Positions 27,030 to 36,094 of a stretch of 64,000 nucleotides of DNA are shown one piece after another (the first letter of the stretch is position 1; each line of letters opens with the position of its first letter). The notes beneath the pieces were generated by a model. The model ran no database searches and was not told where the DNA came from. It saw only the letters and a list, made by a program, of their open reading frames with translations. A program made the translations under genes and the position numbers. The stretch is from Castellaniella hirudinis (lineage in GTDB: Bacteria > Pseudomonadota > Gammaproteobacteria > Burkholderiales > Burkholderiaceae_B). The stretch spans positions 248,001 to 312,000 of the forward strand of contig NZ_JBHSDY010000001.1 of the NCBI RefSeq assembly GCF_042651965.1, given 5' to 3'.

Positions 27030-27220
27030 AGCAGATCCTAAGAGAACGGCACAGGATCCGATGGTGCGGGTGTCTCACCACGGATCCGGGAAATCGTCCG
27101 TGCGGGGACGTTGCCGGGATTTTACCCGGCCTGGGGAATCCGGGCCGGGAATGGCCATCCCCGCCCGCGAACCCATGCCGGTTTCCTGTTGGCGCATCCC
27201 GAATCCGGGAAAACCACACT

Positions 27221-27240
27221 TGATAATTATCATTCTCATT
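27221..27240 (+). promoter_or_regulatory. Fur box 1 (upstream of TonB-dependent receptor)
   Basis: TGATAATTATCATTCTCATT matches the overlapping-hexamer Fur consensus (GATAAT, ATTATC, ATTCTC). It lies about 90 bp before the receptor start, where it would repress the receptor-cargo-Slam operon when iron is replete. Confidence 0.85.
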
Positions 27241-27328
27241 TAGATCGCCACCCCCGTAAGGTACGCCCGAAAGCCGTCCGCCAATCCCGCCGGCGGCATC
27301 CTTCCGTCCTTTTTCCGTGGCCATCATC

Positions 27329-30300
27329 ATGCTCTTCGAGGAAACCGCGACCACCCGGCCAACCGCCGGGCCGATCGCCCTGACCGTGTTCGCCGCCGCC
27401 CTGAGCCTCGCGGCCGGCGCGACCACCCCGGCTTACGCACAGGCCGCCCCGCCGGACAGCGCCGCGCCGCAAACCGCTTCCCCCCTTCAAAGCACGACGG
27501 AACCCTCGAACCAGGCGACCGGGGGCGACACCGCCGTCAAGGCGCTCGCGCCGGTCCGCGTCCGGGGCATCCGGGACCCGGACGCCCAGGGACATGAAAA
27601 CGTGTACCTCAAGAACGTCACCAATCTGTACACCGACCGCAAGGAACTGAACCGTTACCAGATCACCAACCCGGCCGACGTGTTCAAGGGCATGAACGGC
27701 GTCTACAGCATGGACTCGCGCAACGGCTCGTCGATCACCCCGAACATCCGCGGCCTGTCGGGCGAAGGCCGGGTGCCGCTGACGGTGGACGGCACCGAGC
27801 AGTCCGTCAACGTCTGGCTGCAGGTCTACGGCGCGGGCAATCGCAATTACGTGGACCCCGCCCTGTTCCGCAGCATCGAGGTGGAAAAAGGCCCGTCGCT
27901 GAGCCGGGGCCTCAAGAGCGGCATCGGCGGCGCGGTGAACGTGCGCACCATCAATCCATCCGACATCATCCCCGAGGGCGACAGCCTGGGCCTGGAAGTC
28001 AAGCTGGAGACCTCCGGCAACACCATCGCCCCCGCCGTCGATGCCAACAGCTATTTCGGCAAAGACTACCGCGACATTCCGGGCGCAACGCTGGGCTCGG
28101 ACTACGCGGTCAACATCCCCCAGCCCGTGCCGCGCGACCGCGGCGCCGGGGACGCCATGAATTTCCAGGACAAGAGCTTCATGTTCGCCATCGCGGGGCG
28201 CAACGACCACACCGACGCCCTGCTGGCCTATAGCTACCGCAAGCGGGGCAATTATTTCGCCGGCAAGAACGGCGCCGACGCCTACACCGACAACGACGCC
28301 TACGCCAAGGACACTTCGGCCTACTTTCCCAACCTGACCAAGCTCTACCATCCGGGCAACGAGGTGCTGAGCACGGCCAGCAAGACCGAGACCCTGCTGC
28401 TCAAGAACCGCTGGTACCTGCCGCACGACCAGCAGATCGGCCTGAGCTTCATGCGCACCGACCTGGATTTCGCGGAGACCTCCACCGGCCAGTCGATCAT
28501 GATGATGGGCATCTCCGAAGAGTTGGCCAAATCCCCGCAGGGCCTGCCCGGCCAGCTCGTCGCCGAATATCCCCGCTCCAACGTCCGGCTGGACACGTAC
28601 AAGCTCGACTACGAATGGAAGCCGGAAGGCTCGCGCGTGGTCGACCTGGAAGCCCATCTCTGGATGACCAAGACCGACAGCGAGCGCCACCAGAGCGGCA
28701 GCGCCGCCTATTACATCCCCCGCAGCGGCGCGCTGGACGCCTACCAGATCCTCAAGGCCGACTGGGACGTGTGCCGGGGCAACCCGTTCGCCAACCCGAC
28801 CCTGCCCAGCGGCGCGCTCAATTTCACCTGCTTCACCAACCCGGCCCTGAACCCCGCCCTGGGAGGCACCGCGCCCGTCGAACCCGACCACGACGGCCGC
28901 ATCTTCGCCGGCAGCGCGCAGTGGACCAGCCACGACCGCAAGGGCTTCGATTTCAGCAACCGCTTCACCCTGGCCGACCGGCTGCGCCTGACCGTCGGCG
29001 GCGAACTGCAGCACGAAAAGCTGGACGAGCGCGTCGTCAATCTGGACCTGACCGGCGGCATCGGCGTCGGCGGCGCCGCCCTGGCCGAATCCACCATCAA
29101 GTTCGGCCCGCGTTCCGGCACCCGCCGGGAATGGGCGGCCACCATGAACCTGGAATGGCGGCCCACGGACTGGCTCACCCTGACCGCCGGCACCCGCTAC
29201 AACGAGTACTCGGCCTTTGACGACGGCCTGGCCGAACGGCGTGCAAACCGGATGGCGGGATCGCAGATCACCGGACAACGGACCGGGATGGCGCTGGAAT
29301 ACGGCCAGTTGATGACGAATGCCGAATTCGCCCAGTGGAATACCCTGCGCGCCACGCAAATTGCCGCTGGCGCCAATGTCGTCCAGGCGGACTGGGACCA
29401 ACTCCTCCTCAACGGCATCACGACGCCCGCCATGGCGTCTTTGCAGGCTGCCCAAGCCGCCTTTGATACCTATTCATCAGCCCATGGCGAGGGTGTCACG
29501 AACATCTATGAGAACGGCATCAACACCCAAGCGCTGTACTGGAAGAAAAAAACTGTCGTCCCTGTGGTGAACGGGAAGACCGACGCCTCGCAAAGCCCCT
29601 TCGCCAACGGCAGCATCGACCCCTCCGGCACGGTGACCAATCCCCAGGGCCTGAATGGACAGCATAAGGAAATCGTTCCGGTTGGCACTTCTACCGTCTA
29701 CGCCACCCCCTCCGCCGGGCAGGAATGGGCGCCGCCCAAGCGGCAGTACGGCCACGCCTGGTCACCGGTCTTTTCCGCCACGGCGCGCCTGACCGACACC
29801 GCCAGCGTCTATGCCCGCTACGCGCAGATGACGCGCTTTCCCAGCATCTTCGAGATCGCCTCCACCTCGGTCGGCCTGGGCAACACCTATTACCTGGGCC
29901 ACGGCGCCGGCAAGCCGGAACGCAGCACCAACTGGGAAATCGGCTATTCCCAGGACTTGGCCCCGTTCCTGCCGGGCCTGCGCCAGGCGGACGTGCGCCT
30001 GAGCTATTTCGACACCACCATCCAGGACTTCATCGACCGCGATGCTTACCTGAACGTGATCCAGTTCGACCGCAAGAAGACCACCGGGATCGAGTTCCAG
30101 TCGCGCTTCGACAGCGGCCGGTTCTTCGGCGGCCTGGGCGCCACCTGGCGGCTCACGCAGGAACTGTGCGACGAGAACTACGCCTATGGCCTGGACCCCT
30201 TCTACAACCGCATGCCGGAATGCATGACCGGCGGCTTCCCCGACATGCTGACTGCCTCCAGCCTGCAGCCGCGCTATTCCATCAACGCCGAGCTGGGCAC

Positions 30301-30613
30301 CCGGCTGCTGCAGAACCGGCTGGAACTGGCGCTGCGCGCCGTCTACCACTCGAAGGCGGAAAACAGGGAACTGGACGCCCTGCTGAACACCCCCTACGGC
30401 CCGTCCATCTGGAAGGAAAACAGCATGCGCCAGTTGTACTGGCATCCCGTCATGCTGCTCGACGCCTCGGCCCAATGGCGCGCCACCAAGAACGTCACGC
30501 TGAGCCTGGGCGTCACCAACCTGACCGACCGCTATTACCTGGACCCCATGGCCAAGATCCCCGCCCCCGGCCCGGGCCGCACGATCACCGTCGGCATGCG
30601 GGCGCAATTCTAG
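27329..30613 (+). CDS. TonB-dependent outer-membrane receptor (haem/haemoprotein type suspected)
   Basis: A protein of 1094 residues. The signal peptide ends near PAYAQA and is followed by a low-complexity linker. The plug domain runs from about residue 85 (TNPADVFKGMNGVYS, SITPNIRGLSGEGRVPLTVDGTEQ, FRSIEVEKGPSLS), then a 22-stranded barrel ending in VGMRAQF. The plug resembles haemoglobin/transferrin-receptor-type TonB proteins. A long insert near residues 640-800 is less GC-rich than the rest. No clear Shine-Dalgarno; a GTG at 27317 is the alternative start. Fur box 1 precedes it, and the secreted cargo and Slam genes follow, as in hemophilin receptor loci. Confidence 0.88.
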   Translation: MLFEETATTRPTAGPIALTVFAAALSLAAGATTPAYAQAAPPDSAAPQTASPLQSTTEPSNQATGGDTAVKALAPVRVRGIRDPDAQGHENVYLKNVTNLYTDRKELNRYQITNPADVFKGMNGVYSMDSRNGSSITPNIRGLSGEGRVPLTVDGTEQSVNVWLQVYGAGNRNYVDPALFRSIEVEKGPSLSRGLKSGIGGAVNVRTINPSDIIPEGDSLGLEVKLETSGNTIAPAVDANSYFGKDYRDIPGATLGSDYAVNIPQPVPRDRGAGDAMNFQDKSFMFAIAGRNDHTDALLAYSYRKRGNYFAGKNGADAYTDNDAYAKDTSAYFPNLTKLYHPGNEVLSTASKTETLLLKNRWYLPHDQQIGLSFMRTDLDFAETSTGQSIMMMGISEELAKSPQGLPGQLVAEYPRSNVRLDTYKLDYEWKPEGSRVVDLEAHLWMTKTDSERHQSGSAAYYIPRSGALDAYQILKADWDVCRGNPFANPTLPSGALNFTCFTNPALNPALGGTAPVEPDHDGRIFAGSAQWTSHDRKGFDFSNRFTLADRLRLTVGGELQHEKLDERVVNLDLTGGIGVGGAALAESTIKFGPRSGTRREWAATMNLEWRPTDWLTLTAGTRYNEYSAFDDGLAERRANRMAGSQITGQRTGMALEYGQLMTNAEFAQWNTLRATQIAAGANVVQADWDQLLLNGITTPAMASLQAAQAAFDTYSSAHGEGVTNIYENGINTQALYWKKKTVVPVVNGKTDASQSPFANGSIDPSGTVTNPQGLNGQHKEIVPVGTSTVYATPSAGQEWAPPKRQYGHAWSPVFSATARLTDTASVYARYAQMTRFPSIFEIASTSVGLGNTYYLGHGAGKPERSTNWEIGYSQDLAPFLPGLRQADVRLSYFDTTIQDFIDRDAYLNVIQFDRKKTTGIEFQSRFDSGRFFGGLGATWRLTQELCDENYAYGLDPFYNRMPECMTGGFPDMLTASSLQPRYSINAELGTRLLQNRLELALRAVYHSKAENRELDALLNTPYGPSIWKENSMRQLYWHPVMLLDASAQWRATKNVTLSLGVTNLTDRYYLDPMAKIPAPGPGRTITVGMRAQF

Positions 30614-30689
30614 TTTTTTTAACGTTCCAGGGTTTCCTGGCTTTTCCCCAAAAACCAGGTCTTCCCATCGTTTTCTTCAAGGAGTTGAT

Positions 30690-31577
30690 ATGAAACGATC
30701 CCTGTCCCGCGCCCTCCTCGGCGCCTCCCTGGCCCTGGCCGCTTCCCACGCCCCGGCCGCCACCGTGCTGGGCGACTCGTTCAACGATGCCAACGTCAAG
30801 GCCGCGCCCTCGGCGCTGTTCGGATCGGGCAATGCCGGCCTGATCTTCAACGGCGGTTCGGCCGCGATCGACCTGGCCGGCGGTCCCATCGCCCAGTCGA
30901 ACAACGCCATCAACCGCGGCCCCGACGCCAGCGGCAACTACTACCTGAAAGGCAGCGACATCAACTTCCTGGCCGGCCTGATCCTGGGCGACACCCAGAT
31001 CGCCCAGGTATGGCGCAACGACGTGGCCTACAACGGCGACACCACCACGATCAACAGCGTGCGCCAGATGATCGTGCCGCCGCTGCCGTTCATGCCCGAC
31101 TTCGGCGGGCTGGTGATCGGCAAGGTCGACGGTTCGCCGGTCTACTTCGGCGAATGGGCGCCCAAGGGACCGAACTATTCCGCCCCGGACAATGCCGACC
31201 TGAACATGGGCAGCGCCGACCGCACGGTGTGGTACGTGGGTGAGAACCCCACCACGGCCATGCCGACCCTGGTCAACGCCCAGTACAACGTCATCGGCAT
31301 CAACCAGCACAACCCGGAAAACCCCAGCCTCTACCAGGGCGTACTGACGGCCAACTACGGCAGCGGCGGCGGCTACCTGAACGGCAGCATCACGCGTGGC
31401 AGCGATGCGGTGAACTTCGGCACCAACGCCACGGCCATCACCAGCACCGGCGCCTTCTCCAAGGGCACTGAAATCTCCGGCCAGTTCTACGGCGCCCAGG
31501 CCGAGGCCCTGGCGGGGATCTACACCGGCGGCTCGTCCGTGCAGGATCACGTCGCCTTCGGCGGCGCGCGGCAGTAA
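30690..31577 (+). CDS. Secreted Slam-dependent hemophilin/TbpB-like protein
   Basis: A 295-residue protein with a normal type I signal peptide (MKRSLSRALLGASLALAASH, cleavage after APAA) and no lipobox Cys, so it should be released rather than anchored. The mature N-terminal part is Asn/Gly/Asp-rich. The last ~60 residues (ITSTGAFSKGTEISGQFYG, QAEALAGIYTGG) match the small 8-strand barrel shared by TbpB, HpuA and hemophilins, the region recognised by Slam. Length and order (receptor, cargo, Slam) resemble Acinetobacter HphA and Haemophilus hemophilin. AAGGAG lies before the ATG. Ligand haem is inferred, not shown. Confidence 0.75.
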   Translation: MKRSLSRALLGASLALAASHAPAATVLGDSFNDANVKAAPSALFGSGNAGLIFNGGSAAIDLAGGPIAQSNNAINRGPDASGNYYLKGSDINFLAGLILGDTQIAQVWRNDVAYNGDTTTINSVRQMIVPPLPFMPDFGGLVIGKVDGSPVYFGEWAPKGPNYSAPDNADLNMGSADRTVWYVGENPTTAMPTLVNAQYNVIGINQHNPENPSLYQGVLTANYGSGGGYLNGSITRGSDAVNFGTNATAITSTGAFSKGTEISGQFYGAQAEALAGIYTGGSSVQDHVAFGGARQ

Positions 31578-31597
31578 GCGGGGACGGGACCGGCACG

Positions 31598-33088
31598 ATG
31601 ACGAACCGCTGGACGCAGCTTCACTTCCTGCCGGCCCTGCTCCTGGCCTGCGCCCTGCTGCCGTCCCCGCCCGCCCGGGCGGACGAGGACGACACCCGCT
31701 ACCTGCTGGACCAGGCCGGTCGCATCGGCCGCCAGCGGGACGGCGGGGCGGGGGCGCTGGCTCCGCATCCCGGGGGCCTGGTGCTCACCATCGAGGGCCG
31801 GGCCTACCGGGTCAACCCCACCTTGCAGGACCTGGAACCGGCCCTGTACGTGGCCATCAACCGGGGCCAGTGGGGCGAGGCGCGCGCGCTGGCGGATTCG
31901 TACCGCCGGCTGGCGGGCCACAAGCCGCACCTGGTCCTGCTGGCCGACGGCCTGGCGGCGCGGGCCGAGGGCGACTACGGCCGGGCCATCGGCCTGCTGG
32001 AAGACGCCCGCGACGACGCCCCCGGCGACGCGCGCACGCAGATGGAACTGGCCCGCGCCTACGCCGAGGACGGCCAGGACCGGGAATCGCGCGCCCTGTT
32101 CGAACAGGCCATCGGCAACAGCCTGCCGCCCGACACCCGCCAGTTGCTGCAAAGCTATGTGGACGCCGTGGACCGGCGCGGCGACTGGCAGGGCTCCATC
32201 GCCGTGGGCCGGGGCCGCAACGACAACATCAACCAGGCCAACGGTTTCGAGCAATGTTCGATGTATTTTCTGACCTTGTGCCTGGCGCGGCTCAAGCTGC
32301 CCGATCCGATCGCCTCGTCCTTCACCAGCTACGACCTGGTGCTGAGCAGGCGGATCGCGCTGGCCGGCCATCACAATCTGCTGCTGCGTCCCGTCAGCTA
32401 CGGAACGTTCTACCAGGAGACCGCCCCGGAAGGGCGCGCGATCGAGGACTACAGCCAGCAGACCCACGTGCTGTACGCCGGCTACCAGTACGCCGACGCG
32501 CGGCAGAAATTCAGCCTGCTGCCCTTCATGGAACTGTACGCCCGCGACGGCCACACCCATTACCAGGCCCCCGGTCTGCAGGCCGAATGGAGCAGGGAAC
32601 TGACGCCGGGCCTGCGCCTGACGGCCCAGGCGAGTCTCAAGCGCTACGCCTACAAAGAACAGGACAGCCGCTATTTCAGCGACTACACGCAAAAGGCCGC
32701 CGGGCTGGGAATCGCCTGGATGCCCACGGCCAGCACCAGCCTGCAGGCGGGCATCGACTTCACCCGCCGCAAATATCCCATGCCCACGGAAAGCGGCAAG
32801 GACCTGGCCGTGCGCGCCGGTGTGTTCCACGCCTTCGGGCAGTCCGGCGCCTTCGTCAACCTGCTGGCCCTCTACCGCATCAGCCGCAACGACGAGCGCG
32901 ATTTCTTCCTGGGCGTCCGGCGGCGCGACGAACAGCAGCTCTACATCGCCACCCTGGGATCGACGCGGCTGTCGGTCTGGGGCGTCCATCCCGAACTGCG
33001 CTTCAAGCACGTCGTCAACCACAGCAATTCGATCTTCTACGGCTACTCGCAGAACGAGATCTCGCTGCAACTGCGGAAGAATTTCTGA
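31598..33088 (+). CDS. Slam-family outer-membrane translocon (type XI secretion)
   Basis: A 496-residue protein. A signal peptide ends at PPARA. The N-terminal periplasmic region to about residue 180 has TPR-like helices (LADSYRRLAGHKPHLVLLAD, YGRAIGLLEDARDDAPGDAR, ELARAYAEDGQDRESRALFEQA). The remainder is a ~14-strand barrel of the DUF560 (Slam) type, with YAGYQYADARQKFSLLPF and LAVRAGVFHAFGQSGAFVNLLALY, ending in the outer-membrane C-terminal Phe (LRKNF). Slam proteins move TbpB-like cargo across the outer membrane. It starts 20 bp after the cargo gene, which points to a dedicated pair. Confidence 0.85.
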   Translation: MTNRWTQLHFLPALLLACALLPSPPARADEDDTRYLLDQAGRIGRQRDGGAGALAPHPGGLVLTIEGRAYRVNPTLQDLEPALYVAINRGQWGEARALADSYRRLAGHKPHLVLLADGLAARAEGDYGRAIGLLEDARDDAPGDARTQMELARAYAEDGQDRESRALFEQAIGNSLPPDTRQLLQSYVDAVDRRGDWQGSIAVGRGRNDNINQANGFEQCSMYFLTLCLARLKLPDPIASSFTSYDLVLSRRIALAGHHNLLLRPVSYGTFYQETAPEGRAIEDYSQQTHVLYAGYQYADARQKFSLLPFMELYARDGHTHYQAPGLQAEWSRELTPGLRLTAQASLKRYAYKEQDSRYFSDYTQKAAGLGIAWMPTASTSLQAGIDFTRRKYPMPTESGKDLAVRAGVFHAFGQSGAFVNLLALYRISRNDERDFFLGVRRRDEQQLYIATLGSTRLSVWGVHPELRFKHVVNHSNSIFYGYSQNEISLQLRKNF

Positions 33089-33139
33089 TGGCGCCGCCGG
33101 CGCGTCCGGATGTCTGGCGGATGACCTTTTAGATAGTAT

Positions 33140-33158
33140 TGATAATTATTCTCATTAA
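33140..33158 (+). promoter_or_regulatory. Fur box 2 (upstream of Crp/Fnr regulator)
   Basis: TGATAATTATTCTCATTAA matches the Fur consensus and is nearly the same sequence as Fur box 1. It lies between the Slam gene and the Crp/Fnr-family regulator, about 50 bp before the chosen start. Confidence 0.8.
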
Positions 33159-33207
33159 AAATACAATGGAATTTCCTGTCGCTACGCCCCACGGGTCCCG
33201 GACCATC

Positions 33208-33969
33208 ATGTCTTCCTCATTCCTGGACAAGGCCTTCGCGAGCTTTCCCGCGTTCCGCCACGCCGACCCCGACGGCCTGAACGCTTTGGCGGCCAGCGCC
33301 CGGCGCACGGTGCTGTCGGCCCGCCAGCACCTGTTCCACCTGGGCGAGCCCGCCGATCATTTCTACTGGATCGAGAGCGGCAGCATCACCCTGTACCTGC
33401 CCAGCTACAACGGCGACGAGCGCGTCTTCCAGGTCCTGGAGGACGGCTGCCTGGTGGCCGCCACCGTGATGTTCTCGGACGACCGGCGCTACCCCGTGTC
33501 CGCCCAGGCCAACGCGCGCACCGTGCTGCACCGCCTGGACGGCGCGCCGCTGATCGGCATGGCGCAACGGTCGCCGGAATTCTCCTGCACGCTGCTGCGC
33601 ATCGTGGCCGGCCAGATGACGCAGGCGATCGGCCGCATCGACCTGCTGACCATCGCCAATTCGATGCAGCGCCTCGTCACCTACCTGGTGAACTTGTCCG
33701 TCGAACAGGGCAGCGCCTGGCTGACCCTGCCGGCCCATCATCGCGTGCTGGCGCGGCAGTTGAACATGACGCCGGAAAACCTGTCGCGCATGCTGGGCGC
33801 CTTCCGCCGCGACGGCCTGATCGGCGGGCGCAACCGTGAACTGGTGCTGCTCGACGTGGAGGCCCTGTGCAAGCAGGCCCGGCTGCCGCCGCCCGATCCG
33901 AAACGGCGCGTCCCGCCTTCCGCGTCCCCGCAGGACGAGGTCCTGTTCAGCTGCTGCACGCTGCACTGA
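33208..33969 (+). CDS. Crp/Fnr family transcriptional regulator
   Basis: A protein of 253 residues from the ATG at 33208 (alternatives: ATG 33166, or a TTG inside the Fur box, which is unlikely). The N-terminal cyclic-nucleotide-binding-type beta-roll (RQHLFHLGEPADHFYWIESGS, YNGDERVFQVLEDGCLVAA) is followed by a dimer helix and a winged HTH (HHRVLARQLNMTPENLSRML, RDGLIGGRNRELVLLD). There is no N-terminal Fnr iron-sulfur Cys cluster. The C-terminus extends about 25 residues and ends SCCTLH, a possible metal or haem ligand site. It is preceded by Fur box 2 and is convergent with NnrS, 16 bp away. Confidence 0.87.
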   Translation: MSSSFLDKAFASFPAFRHADPDGLNALAASARRTVLSARQHLFHLGEPADHFYWIESGSITLYLPSYNGDERVFQVLEDGCLVAATVMFSDDRRYPVSAQANARTVLHRLDGAPLIGMAQRSPEFSCTLLRIVAGQMTQAIGRIDLLTIANSMQRLVTYLVNLSVEQGSAWLTLPAHHRVLARQLNMTPENLSRMLGAFRRDGLIGGRNRELVLLDVEALCKQARLPPPDPKRRVPPSASPQDEVLFSCCTLH

Positions 33970-33985
33970 AGACCGCGTCTCCTGC

Positions 33986-35284
33986 TCAGCAGCCCGACTC
34001 CGGTCCCGAGAACGGACTGGGCGCCTTGCCGGCGGGTTCGGCGCAGCCCGCGCGCCCGTCGGCGCGAGGGCCGGTCAGCACCGGCCAGGCGTGCCACAAA
34101 TAGGCGGCATAAGCCCCCGCCCAGACCGCGCCCGACGCCAGGATCAGCGTGCCGTACCACGGCGCCAGCGCCGGCAGCCCGGCGGCGGCGCGCGCCAGGG
34201 CGGCGATCCCCAGGGCGCCGGCCGATGCCAGCAGCCAGGGCCGGCGGTCCAGCCACAGCCCCGAATGGATGCGCCCCGCCAGGCTCATGATGGTGAAGAC
34301 CGACAGGCCCATCGCCCCCGCCGTCAACAGATGGCGGCCCGCCGACGCGGACCCCAGGTCCAGCAGCCAGGCCAGGCCCATGGCCCCGTAGCCCAGGGCG
34401 ATGAACCAGAAACAGGCGTACAGCATCAGCGCCCAGCGCGTGAACAGCGGCCGCCCGACGTGCCAGTCGTTCAGCACGTTGAGCACCGCCGCGCAGGCTG
34501 CCAGCGCCGTCCAGCCGGCCACGGGGCCGCCGCCCAGACCCGCCTGCGCTACGCCGCACAGCCCGATGGCGAAGACCGCCAGATAGCGGCGCGGCGGGCG
34601 GGCCAGGTATTCGTCCGACGGCGGCGGCGCGCCCGGCCGGCCGGCCTCGATGTAGCCGTTGAGCACGCTCATGGACACCCGGCTGCCCGCCAGCAGGATC
34701 AGAATCATCGTCAGATCGATGGCGCCGTGGATCCAGGCCAGCCCATCGCCGCCGGCGATCAGCGCGGCGAAGAACCCGGCCTGAGCCAGCAGCAGGCCGC
34801 CCAGCGTCCAGGCGAAGCCCAGGTGCGCGCGGCGCGGATCGCGCCACAGCGCCGGAGTCAGGTAGCCCAGCAGCAGCGCCGTGAACAGCAGATTGGGCGC
34901 AGCCGCCAGGACGACGGCCGCGACCGGCGGCAGCCACTGGCCCAGCGCATAGGCGACGCGGCCCGCCAGCCACAGGGTCGCCAGCCCCGCCAGCGGACGG
35001 GCGGGAATGGGCGCGGCGCCGGTGAATTCCGGGATCGCCGTCAGCAGGAAACCGGCGGCGGCCGCCAGGCCGAAGCCGAACACCAGCTCATGTGCATGCC
35101 ACGCCAGCACGCCGCCCGGCGGCGCCCAGCCCGACGGGCCCGCACCGCCCAGGATCAGCAGCCAGACGCCCAGGAAGCCGACGGCGCTCGCGGCCGTCAG
35201 CACGAAGAATGGCCGGAAGCCGCAGGACCACAGCGGATGGGCGGACCATGCCGCGCCCTGGCTTTTCACATCCCGGCGGCTCAT
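33986..35284 (-). CDS. nnrS: NnrS family haem-copper membrane protein
   Basis: A 432-residue protein with about 12 membrane helices. NnrS landmarks are HPLWSCGFRPFFVLTAASA, VLAWHAHELVFGFGLAAAAGFLLTAIPEF, AGSRVSMSVLNGYIE (Arg/His region) and HLLTAGAMGLSVFTIMSLAGRIHSG. The conserved His residues are potential haem/Cu ligands. NnrS is linked to nitric oxide metabolism or NO stress in other bacteria. Its start overlaps the ABC ATPase stop as ATGA, so it is the last gene of the Fur-box-3 operon, an unusual partnership. Confidence 0.9.
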   Translation of the reverse strand: MSRRDVKSQGAAWSAHPLWSCGFRPFFVLTAASAVGFLGVWLLILGGAGPSGWAPPGGVLAWHAHELVFGFGLAAAAGFLLTAIPEFTGAAPIPARPLAGLATLWLAGRVAYALGQWLPPVAAVVLAAAPNLLFTALLLGYLTPALWRDPRRAHLGFAWTLGGLLLAQAGFFAALIAGGDGLAWIHGAIDLTMILILLAGSRVSMSVLNGYIEAGRPGAPPPSDEYLARPPRRYLAVFAIGLCGVAQAGLGGGPVAGWTALAACAAVLNVLNDWHVGRPLFTRWALMLYACFWFIALGYGAMGLAWLLDLGSASAGRHLLTAGAMGLSVFTIMSLAGRIHSGLWLDRRPWLLASAGALGIAALARAAAGLPALAPWYGTLILASGAVWAGAYAAYLWHAWPVLTGPRADGRAGCAEPAGKAPSPFSGPESGC

Positions 35285-36033
35285 GTCCCGGCCTCCGGGG
35301 CCGGCGCCAGCCCGAAGCATTCGCGCACCGGCGGCATGCCCATCAGATCGGCCGTGGTCCGGTGGATCCAGGCCTCGCTGCGCGCGGCCTGGGGCCGTTC
35401 CACGGCGAATTCGTGCAGCACGCGGCCCGGGCCGCCGGCCATCACGGCGATGCGGTCGGCCAGCCGCACGGCCTCCATCAGGTCGTGGGTGATCATCAGG
35501 ACCGCGCTGCCGCCGCGTTCCACCTGTTCGCGCAGCACCGCGTAGAGTTCCAGCTTCAGGCCTACGTCCAGCGCAGCGAAAGGCTCGTCGAGCAGCAGCA
35601 GTTCGGGCGCTACCGCCAGCGCGCGGCCCAGCGCCACGCGGCTCTGCATGCCGCCGGACAGTTCGTGGGGATACTTGCGCCCATCCTCGGCGGCCAGGCC
35701 CATGCGCGCCGCCCATTCCAGGGCGCGGCGGCGGCGCGCCGCCGCCGGCACGCGCAGGGCCTTCATCCCCAGGGCGATGTTGTCCACAGCGTGCTTCCAG
35801 GGCATCAGCCGGGGCTGCTGGAACACGCAGCCGATCCCCCGGAACGTCGACCGCACGCGGCCTTCGGACGGTTCGAGCAGGCCGGCGACGACATGCAGCA
35901 GCGTGCTCTTGCCGCAGCCGGAGGGACCGACCAGCGCCAGGGTCTCGCCCGCCCGCAGGTCCAGGTCCACGCCCGACAGCACGGAGGTCAGGCCGTAGCG
36001 GTGACCCAGGCGGCGGATCGTCAGCACGGTCAT
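35281..36033 (-). CDS. ABC transporter ATPase (nitrate/taurine-type importer)
   Basis: A 250-residue ATPase. Walker A is GPSGCGKST, the Q-loop FQQPRLMPW, the signature LSGGMQSRVALGRAL, Walker B LLLLDEPFAALD and the H-loop His in MITHDLMEAVRLAD. The WK-H-VDNIALG spacing is typical of NitT/TauT importers. The start at 36033 follows GGAAGGA. Upstream open sequence to 36258 is in the permease region and is not used. It energises uptake with the adjacent permease and binding protein. Confidence 0.92.
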   Translation of the reverse strand: MTVLTIRRLGHRYGLTSVLSGVDLDLRAGETLALVGPSGCGKSTLLHVVAGLLEPSEGRVRSTFRGIGCVFQQPRLMPWKHAVDNIALGMKALRVPAAARRRRALEWAARMGLAAEDGRKYPHELSGGMQSRVALGRALAVAPELLLLDEPFAALDVGLKLELYAVLREQVERGGSAVLMITHDLMEAVRLADRIAVMAGGPGRVLHEFAVERPQAARSEAWIHRTTADLMGMPPVRECFGLAPAPEAGT

Positions 36034-36094
36034 GGCGCGGTCCTTCCATACGCGGCACACGCAGGGGTGCGTAATCGGGAACGGCGCGACATGC

